Source: 40CM-4-69-5 sp036556905
GTDB taxonomy: Bacteria; Methylomirabilota; Methylomirabilia; Rokubacteriales; CSP1-6
Reading direction: 5' to 3'
DNA: 64,000 nucleotides
Assembly: GCA_036556905.1 (NCBI GenBank)
Contig: DATBIM010000156.1
Coordinates: forward strand, 62,001 to 126,000
The notes below the pieces were generated by a model that worked only from the letters and a program-made list of their open reading frames with translations, did not search any database and was not told the origin of the DNA. Made by a program: the position numbers and the translations under genes. How positions within the stretch are numbered: the stretch's first letter is position 1; each line of letters opens with the position of its first letter. Positions 59,223 through 64,000 of the stretch are shown in pieces.

Positions 59223-59897
59223 GTGCGCCTCCTGGCCGTGGAAACCTCGACCCTCGCCGGCGGCGTGGCGATCCTGGAGGACGACCGGTTGCGTGGCGAA
59301 TACGTCCTGGACGTGAGGGCGACGCACTCGGAGCGGCTCCTGCCGGCGATCGACCGCGTCCTTGCCGACGCCGGCTGGAGCCCCGGCGACGTGCAGGGGC
59401 TCGCCGTCGCGGTGGGCCCGGGCTCCTTCACGGGGTTGCGCATCGGGCTCAGCGTGGTGAAGGGGTTGGCCCTGGCGCTGGGCGTGCCGGTAGCGGCGGT
59501 GCCGACCCTGGACGCTATGGCGGCGGCCCTGCCCTTCGCCGCGCTGCCGATCTGCCCGGTGCTCGATGCCCGCAAGGGCGAAGTGTATTGCAGTCTCTAC
59601 CGCTGGGAGGGCGAAGCGGTGCGCCGGGAATGGGACTACCTGGCGCTGGCCCCCGCGGCCCTGGCCGTCCGGCTCACCGAGCCGGTGATCCTGCTCGGGG
59701 ACGGCGCCCACCTCGTCCGCACGCCCCACGCGCGCCTGGCGCCGCCGCATCGACGCGTCCCCTCGCCGGCCGCGGTTGGCGTGCTGGGGCTGGCCCGGCT
59801 GGAGCGGGGTGAGCGCGTGGCCGCCGCGGACCTGACGCCCATCTATCTGCGCCCATCAGAGGCGGAGCTGAAACACCGTGGCCACGCTGTTCACTGA
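59223..59897 (+). CDS. tsaB: tRNA threonylcarbamoyladenosine biosynthesis protein TsaB
   Basis: A 224-residue TsaB, the ASKHA-fold scaffold of the t6A complex with TsaD and TsaE. Typical features are LLAVETSTLAGGVAIL at the start, THSERLLPAIDRVL near 34, VAVGPGSFTGLRIGLSVVKG near 62 (read as GPGSFTGLRIGLSVVKG), and ARKGEVYCSLYRW near 118. GTG at 59223 gives the family N-terminus. It overlaps rimI by 20 bases. Confidence 0.94.
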   Translation: MRLLAVETSTLAGGVAILEDDRLRGEYVLDVRATHSERLLPAIDRVLADAGWSPGDVQGLAVAVGPGSFTGLRIGLSVVKGLALALGVPVAAVPTLDAMAAALPFAALPICPVLDARKGEVYCSLYRWEGEAVRREWDYLALAPAALAVRLTEPVILLGDGAHLVRTPHARLAPPHRRVPSPAAVGVLGLARLERGERVAAADLTPIYLRPSEAELKHRGHAVH

Positions 59898-60369
59898 GCG
59901 GATGCGGCCGGCCGATGTGGACGAAGTGCTCGCCATCGAGCGAGCCTCCTTTTCCATGCCCTGGTCCCGGGGTGCGTTCCTCTACGAGATCGAGCAGAAT
60001 CGGGTCGCCCGCTGCTATGTCATGCGGGAGGGCGAGCGGATCGTCGGGTACATCTGCGTCTGGGAGGTTGCCGATGAGATGCACATCACGAACATCGCCG
60101 TGCATCCGGCCTCTCGGCGGCGGGGTATCGGCCGGGGTCTCCTGGGCTCGGTCCTCGAAGATGCCCGGCGCCGGGCGACGCGGCTGGTCGTGCTCGAGGT
60201 GCGGCCGAGCAACATCGAGGCGCGCGCGCTCTACGAGTCCTTCGGCTTTCAGGTCGTGGGTCGCCGGCGCGGCTACTACTACGACACCGGGGAGGACGCG
60301 CTGGTCATGGAGGTGGTGCTGACGAAGGATGCGGGCCGGACCTCGGGCGGGAACCGGAACCCTCGGTGA
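59878..60369 (+). CDS. rimI: Ribosomal-protein-alanine N-acetyltransferase (RimI family)
   Basis: A 163-residue GNAT acetyltransferase. The acetyl-CoA-binding motif RRRGIGRGLLGSVL is near residue 80, preceded by ITNIAVHPASRRRG. The C-terminal NIEARALYESFGFQVVGRR motif near 110 and MRPADVDEVLAIERASF near the start are typical of RimI. The conserved tsaB-rimI pairing supports this. GTG at 59878 lies within tsaB. Confidence 0.92.
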   Translation: MATLFTERMRPADVDEVLAIERASFSMPWSRGAFLYEIEQNRVARCYVMREGERIVGYICVWEVADEMHITNIAVHPASRRRGIGRGLLGSVLEDARRRATRLVVLEVRPSNIEARALYESFGFQVVGRRRGYYYDTGEDALVMEVVLTKDAGRTSGGNRNPR

Positions 60370-61322
60370 CGTGTTACTCCGTTCGACCTCGTATGGGCGA
60401 GGGCACCGGGGGTCGCGGGCGGCGGTGGCGGGCGACTGCCGGGGTGGCGCTGGCGCTGGTCGGCACGGCCGCCCTCGCGTTGCCCCGCTCCACCGGCGCT
60501 CAGCCGGTGGCCACAGACCTGGTGCTCCGGGGCCGCTACATCTTCGGCGCGACGGGCGGGTGCGGCTGTCACACCATCGAGGGACAGCCGGTGAACAGCG
60601 GAGGGCGGCGCTACGATGGCGCGTTCGGCACGGTGTACTCCACGAACATCACGCCCGACCCCAAGACCGGCATCGGGACCTGGACCGACGAGCAGGTCAT
60701 CACGGCGATCCGACTCGGCCGGCGTCCTAATGGTGAGCGGTTGATCCCGGTTCATCCCTACACGGTGTTCAATGGCATGGCCGAGGGAGATCTGAAAGCC
60801 CTGGTGGCGTTCCTGCGCACGGTTCCGGCGGTGAATCGCGCGAACCAGCCCAAGAAGATCACGGTGCCGCTGTTCGAGAGCGTGTTCTTGCCCGCCTGGC
60901 TGGCGGCTTTTGCCCCGCGGGAGACGCCGCCGCCGAGCGCGCCCGCGTCCGGTCTTGCCCGCGGCGAGTACCTGGTGCGGGCGGTAGGGCACTGCGGCGA
61001 GTGCCACACCCCGCGGACCATGACCATGGCCACCGACAACAGCCGCTTCCTGGCCGGCAACGGGAAGGGACCCGAGGACTCTGAGGTGCCGAACATCACC
61101 CCCGACAAGGACACCGGGCTCACCTGGTCGGTGGAGCAGATCGCCGAGTACCTGGGCACCGGCATCAAGCCCGACGGCGATGTCGCGGGCGGCCTCATGA
61201 GCGAGGTGATTCAGGGCACGCTGGCCGGCTACAAGGACCTCGCCCAGGCCGACCGGCTGGCCATCGCGCAGTACCTCAAGTCGATTCCCGCAATCCGGAA
61301 CAAGATCACGAGCACGCGGTAG
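60366..61322 (+). CDS. Diheme cytochrome c family protein, secreted
   Basis: A 318-residue c-type cytochrome with an N-terminal export signal (RRWRATAGVALALVGTAALAL, hydrophobic part near 25-38). Two haem domains are visible. The second has a canonical site, CGECH at 210-214. The first reads GGCGCHT: Cys66, Gly67, Cys68, His69, so only one residue separates the cysteines. Axial Met candidates follow in each half. Gluconate/alcohol dehydrogenase cytochrome subunits look similar. The start at 60366 overlaps rimI (GTGA); ATG 60393 would give a shorter signal peptide and is equally plausible. Confidence 0.8.
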   Translation: MTCYSVRPRMGEGTGGRGRRWRATAGVALALVGTAALALPRSTGAQPVATDLVLRGRYIFGATGGCGCHTIEGQPVNSGGRRYDGAFGTVYSTNITPDPKTGIGTWTDEQVITAIRLGRRPNGERLIPVHPYTVFNGMAEGDLKALVAFLRTVPAVNRANQPKKITVPLFESVFLPAWLAAFAPRETPPPSAPASGLARGEYLVRAVGHCGECHTPRTMTMATDNSRFLAGNGKGPEDSEVPNITPDKDTGLTWSVEQIAEYLGTGIKPDGDVAGGLMSEVIQGTLAGYKDLAQADRLAIAQYLKSIPAIRNKITSTR

Positions 61323-61381
61323 CCTCACCATCACCCACGGGCGCCGGCCAGCGGCCATCGCCCTCGACAGGAGGTCAGATG

Positions 61382-61849
61382 ATGAAGTTGGCACTGCTCG
61401 CAGGCGTCCTCGTCGTCAGCACGACCGTCGTCGTCGGCTGCGCCCGAGTGAAGTCCATGGTGGGCATGGGCGATCCCATCGCCGAACGTCAGCAGCTCAT
61501 GAAGAATCAGGGCGCGACCGTGAAGGCGATCCAGGACAAGATGAAAGCCGGACAGCACCAGGCGATAGCGCCCGATCTGGAGAAGCTCGTCAAGACGGCG
61601 GGCCAGATCCCCGCGCTCTTCCCCAAGGATTCGCTCGATCCCAAGACGTCCCGGGCCAAGCCCGAGATCTGGCAGAAATGGTCGGAGTTCGAGGGAAACG
61701 CCAAGACCCTGGCGTCGAAGGCGACCCAGGTGGCGGCGGTCTCACAGACGGGCACCGCGCAGGCGACGGGCGCCGCGGTCGGCGACATGATCAAAACCAC
61801 CTGCGTAAAGTGCCACGACTCATTCCGAGGTCCCGAGATCAAGAAATAG
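61382..61849 (+). CDS. Cytochrome c'-like lipoprotein
   Basis: A 155-residue exported haem protein. The N-terminus is a lipoprotein signal peptide, with lipobox VVGC before ARVKSM. The body is helical, and a single CVKCHDSF haem site lies near the C-terminus, as in cytochrome c' four-helix bundles. AGGAGG at 61369-61374 favours ATG 61382 (7-base spacing) over ATG 61379. Such proteins bind NO or CO or act in electron transfer; it follows the diheme cytochrome by 59 bases. A long perfect hairpin follows. Confidence 0.82.
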   Translation: MKLALLAGVLVVSTTVVVGCARVKSMVGMGDPIAERQQLMKNQGATVKAIQDKMKAGQHQAIAPDLEKLVKTAGQIPALFPKDSLDPKTSRAKPEIWQKWSEFEGNAKTLASKATQVAAVSQTGTAQATGAAVGDMIKTTCVKCHDSFRGPEIKK

Positions 61850-61861
61850 TCCCGCGACCTG

Positions 61862-61892
61862 TCGGGAAGGGCGGGCATCCCGCCCTTCCCGA
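61862..61892 (+). terminator. Perfect 14-bp hairpin after the cytochrome c' gene
   Basis: TCGGGAAGGGCGGG and its exact complement flank a CAT loop, starting 12 bases past the stop. It is one of the longest perfect stems in the window. No T-run follows on the plus strand. It most likely ends the tsaB-cytochrome transcript. Confidence 0.6.
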
Positions 61893-61955
61893 CCGGGCCG
61901 GTTGTGATAAGGCGCCTACGTGATCGTGAGGCCGGTGCCCGGGGCCGCTCGGCTG

Positions 61956-61964
61956 TGATATAAG
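61956..61964 (+). promoter_or_regulatory. Extended -10 promoter of the DUF534 gene
   Basis: TGATATAAG matches an extended -10 (TGn followed by TATAAG, 5 of 6). The -35 region has no match. Initiation near 61971 would leave a 24-base leader. A similar TGTGATAAGG lies about 50 bases upstream. Confidence 0.5.
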
Positions 61965-61994
61965 GGGGCGGTCGTGGTCCGAGGCGGATCTCCG

Positions 61995-63005
61995 ATGAGA
62001 TCGACGTGGCTCCGGCCGGTGGTAGCGCTGGCGGTGCTCGTCGCGCTCGCCCCGCCGGTGCCGGCCCAGCGCGCGGCCGGCAAGATGCCGAGCGTCGGCG
62101 TGCTCTGGGCTGGACCGATCACCTTCGCCAAGCCCTACCTCGATGCCGGTATCGAGTCGCTGCGCGAGCTGGGCTGGGTCGAGGGCCAGAACATCGCAAT
62201 CGAGCGCCGATTCGCGCCACCGACGGCAAAGACCCAGTCCGAACGCCGCGCCGCGCTCACGGCCAACGCCGAGGACCTGGTCCGGCTGAAGGTGGATGTC
62301 ATCGTCGGGGTCGCCGATCCCGCCGTCGAAGCCGCTCGCCTGGCGACGAGCACCATTCCGATCGTCATGCTGGCCGTGGGCGAGGCCGTCGGGCTCGGCT
62401 TCATCTCCAGCGTGGCCCGGCCCGGCGGCAACATCACCGGGATTGGCGCCCTGTCAACTGAGCTCTCCGGCAAGCGACTGGAGCTGCTCAAGCAAATCGT
62501 GCCGCGCGCCACCCGTGTGGCCGTGCTGTGGAGCCCTGCCAACCCGGCGGGCATCCTGGGCTTTCGTGAGATCGAGGGGACGGCGCGGCGGCTGGGCGTG
62601 GCGCTCCAGTCGCTCCCCGTGCGGTCGGAGTCCGAGATCCAGCCGGCGTTCGCCGCCATGGCTCAGGAGCGGGCCGAGGGGCTCACGGTGGTGACCGACC
62701 CGCTGACATGGACCGCGCGGAGGGAGATCGTCGAGCTGGCGGGGAAGCATCGGGTGCCGGCGGTCTACGAGCTGCGCGAGTACGTGGACGTCGGCGGGCT
62801 CGCGTCCTACGGTCCGAGCCTCATGGGACTGAGTCGCCGCGTGGCCTTCTTCGTGGACAAAATCCTCAAGGGCGCCAGCCCGGCCACGCTGCCCGTGGAG
62901 CTGCCGACCCAGCTCGAGCTGGTGGTCAACCTCAAGGCGGCCGCCGCCCTGCAGTTGACGATCCCGCAACCAGTCACGGTTCGCGCCAACGCCGTGGTCC
63001 AGTAG
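61995..63005 (+). CDS. ABC transporter substrate-binding protein (DUF534 type)
   Basis: A 336-residue exported protein of the ABC_sub_bind (PF04392, DUF534) group. A signal peptide (WLRPVVALAVLVALAPPVPAQ) spans about 4-25. The mature protein shows the periplasmic-binding pattern: VGVLWAGP near 38, LRELGWVEGQNIAIERRFA near 57, VARPGGNITGIG near 135 and LGFREIEGTARRLGV near 180. Ligand unknown; no permease or ATPase gene is adjacent. ATG at 61995 gives the best signal peptide. Confidence 0.88.
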   Translation: MRSTWLRPVVALAVLVALAPPVPAQRAAGKMPSVGVLWAGPITFAKPYLDAGIESLRELGWVEGQNIAIERRFAPPTAKTQSERRAALTANAEDLVRLKVDVIVGVADPAVEAARLATSTIPIVMLAVGEAVGLGFISSVARPGGNITGIGALSTELSGKRLELLKQIVPRATRVAVLWSPANPAGILGFREIEGTARRLGVALQSLPVRSESEIQPAFAAMAQERAEGLTVVTDPLTWTARREIVELAGKHRVPAVYELREYVDVGGLASYGPSLMGLSRRVAFFVDKILKGASPATLPVELPTQLELVVNLKAAAALQLTIPQPVTVRANAVVQ

Positions 63006-63062
63006 CCCGGCAGCGCCGGGCTGCGGATCAAGGGGTGGGGCGGGGTTCCGTTCGAGCAACCC

Positions 63063-64000
63063 ATGATGCCTGACCCTAAGATCGCGACTTTGATCGACCG
63101 CATGCTGGCCGGGGATCGGCTCGCCCTGGCCCGGCTCATCACGCTGGTGGAGAACCGGTCCGACGCGGTGCCGGCCATCATGCGCGCGGTTCACGGCCGG
63201 GGCCAGGGCGCGTACGTCGTCGGGGTGACGGGCCCGCCGGGCGCCGGCAAGTCCACCATCGCCGACCGCCTGATCGCGCTGATCCGGGCGCGGAGCGAGA
63301 CAGTCGGCGTGATCGCCGTCGATCCCTCCAGCCCGTTCACCGGCGGTGCCGTGCTGGGAGACCGCATCCGGATGCAGGCCCACGCCCTGGACCCGGGGGT
63401 CTTCATCCGCAGCATGGCCACGCGAGGGGCCTTCGGAGGTCTGGCCCGGGCCACCGGGGATGCGCTCAAGCTGCTGGCGGCCTTCGGGCTGCGGTGGATT
63501 CTCATCGAGACCGTGGGCGTCGGCCAGACCGAGCTGGACATCATGAAGCTGGCCGACACCACGATCGTGGTGTTGGTGCCGGAATCCGGTGACGCCATCC
63601 AGACGATGAAGGCCGGCCTGCTGGAGGCAGCCGACGTGTTCGTGGTCAACAAGGCCGACCGGAGCGGCGCTGACGCGCTCGTGGCCGAGCTGCGGTTCGC
63701 GGCGCACCTGCACTACACGAGCGCCAGCGGCCCTCGGGACATCGACTGGGAGATTCCCGTGCTGACGACCGAGGCCCAGAACGACCGGGGCGTGGCCGAG
63801 CTGCTGGAAGCCGTCGAGCGCCATCGCGCGACACTGCAGGCGGCGGGAGCCCTGGAGACGCGGCGCCGTGGTCGTCGCCGTCAGGAGTTCCACCGCCTCC
63901 TCGTGGAGACACTGACGGCCAGCGTCGAGCAGCGCCTCGCTGCCGGCGATCTGGCGGCCACGTTCCAGCAGGTCGTCGAGGGCACGCTCGATCCCTACTC
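63063..64000 (+). CDS. meaB: Methylmalonyl-CoA mutase-associated GTPase MeaB (ArgK family), 3' truncated
   Basis: The first 312 codons of a G3E-family GTPase; the frame is open to the window edge and the stop lies beyond. The P-loop is GPPGAGKS at 57-64. VDPSSPFTGGAVLGDRIRM near 92, the switch region RGAFGGLARA near 125, the ETVGVGQTELDI segment near 153 and NKAD near 198 identify MeaB. It chaperones adenosylcobalamin loading into methylmalonyl-CoA mutase. ATG at 63063 or 63066 begins it; both are in frame. The cobalamin-binding radical SAM gene nearby is separate. No mutase gene is in the window. Confidence 0.93.
   Translation, partial: MMPDPKIATLIDRMLAGDRLALARLITLVENRSDAVPAIMRAVHGRGQGAYVVGVTGPPGAGKSTIADRLIALIRARSETVGVIAVDPSSPFTGGAVLGDRIRMQAHALDPGVFIRSMATRGAFGGLARATGDALKLLAAFGLRWILIETVGVGQTELDIMKLADTTIVVLVPESGDAIQTMKAGLLEAADVFVVNKADRSGADALVAELRFAAHLHYTSASGPRDIDWEIPVLTTEAQNDRGVAELLEAVERHRATLQAAGALETRRRGRRRQEFHRLLVETLTASVEQRLAAGDLAATFQQVVEGTLDPY

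Noticed and set aside
1..64000. tRNA, rRNA, insertion sequences, prophage or integrase genes
   Set aside because: No cloverleaf-like sequences with CCA ends, no rRNA motifs, no transposase or integrase domains and no flanking direct repeats were seen on reading both strands. A covariance-model scan would be needed to exclude small RNAs.

Overview
The window is a GC-rich (about two thirds G+C by eye) bacterial chromosome segment. It is densely packed with housekeeping genes, has almost no intergenic DNA, and starts many genes with GTG or TTG. No rRNA, tRNA, insertion sequence, phage gene or CRISPR array was seen. Gene content and order suggest a Rokubacteria/NC10-like (Methylomirabilota) or deep deltaproteobacterial genome: argC/argJ between S9 and S2, an ACT-type malic enzyme, iron-sulfur PurF, split PurS/PurQ/PurL, Liv-type and DUF534-type ABC transport parts, and MeaB. 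That placement is inferred from gene order only.

Layout. 1-5.6 kb: the end of an acyl-CoA synthetase, livM and livH permeases, two ferritin-like proteins, a 71-residue biotinyl carrier and a DinB-fold protein. 5.65-7.16 kb, minus strand: the primary sigma factor. 7.48-11.15 kb: ACT-malic enzyme, aminotransferase, HIT protein and endonuclease III. 11.17-24.6 kb: a long run opened by a near-consensus promoter, carrying rplM-rpsI-argC-argJ-rpsB-tsf-pyrH-frr-uppS-cdsA-dxr-rseP-ispG-ferredoxin-proS and closed by a clear intrinsic terminator. 24.7-36.8 kb: rimP-nusA-ylxR-infB-ylxP-rbfA-nrnA-truB-ribF, then rpsO-pnp-M16 peptidase. 37.0-48.8 kb: a purine operon, purB-C-S-Q-L-F-N-H-(MerR/TPR protein)-D-E. 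48.8-54.1 kb: tsaC, mobA, an unknown gene, thiI, a metallo-beta-lactamase RNase and a NagB-like protein. 54.2-56.4 kb: rpiB-glyA-nrdR. 56.6-58.4 kb: a cobalamin-binding radical SAM enzyme. 58.45-59.13 kb, minus strand: a PyrE-like phosphoribosyltransferase. 59.2-64 kb: tsaB-rimI-cytochrome c, a cytochrome c'-like lipoprotein, a DUF534 binding protein and the start of meaB.

Most genes are on the plus strand and translationally coupled by ATGA, GTGA or TAATG overlaps. Together they cover ribosome assembly and translation, isoprenoid and lipid precursor synthesis (uppS, cdsA, dxr, ispG), RNA maturation and decay, and IMP synthesis. No purM or purK is present.

No new defence or mobile system was found. 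The points most worth checking are: start codons placed 6-9 bases after a -10 box without a Shine-Dalgarno, which suggests leaderless mRNAs; a perfect hairpin followed by degenerate tandem repeats just before the purine operon; a PurE without a normally conserved histidine and without PurK nearby; a NagB-like protein without the catalytic Asp of its DGH motif; a cytochrome with a CxCH haem motif; a MerR/TPR protein inside the purine operon; a ferredoxin coupled to ispG; and long perfect hairpins lacking U-tracts at transcription-unit ends.
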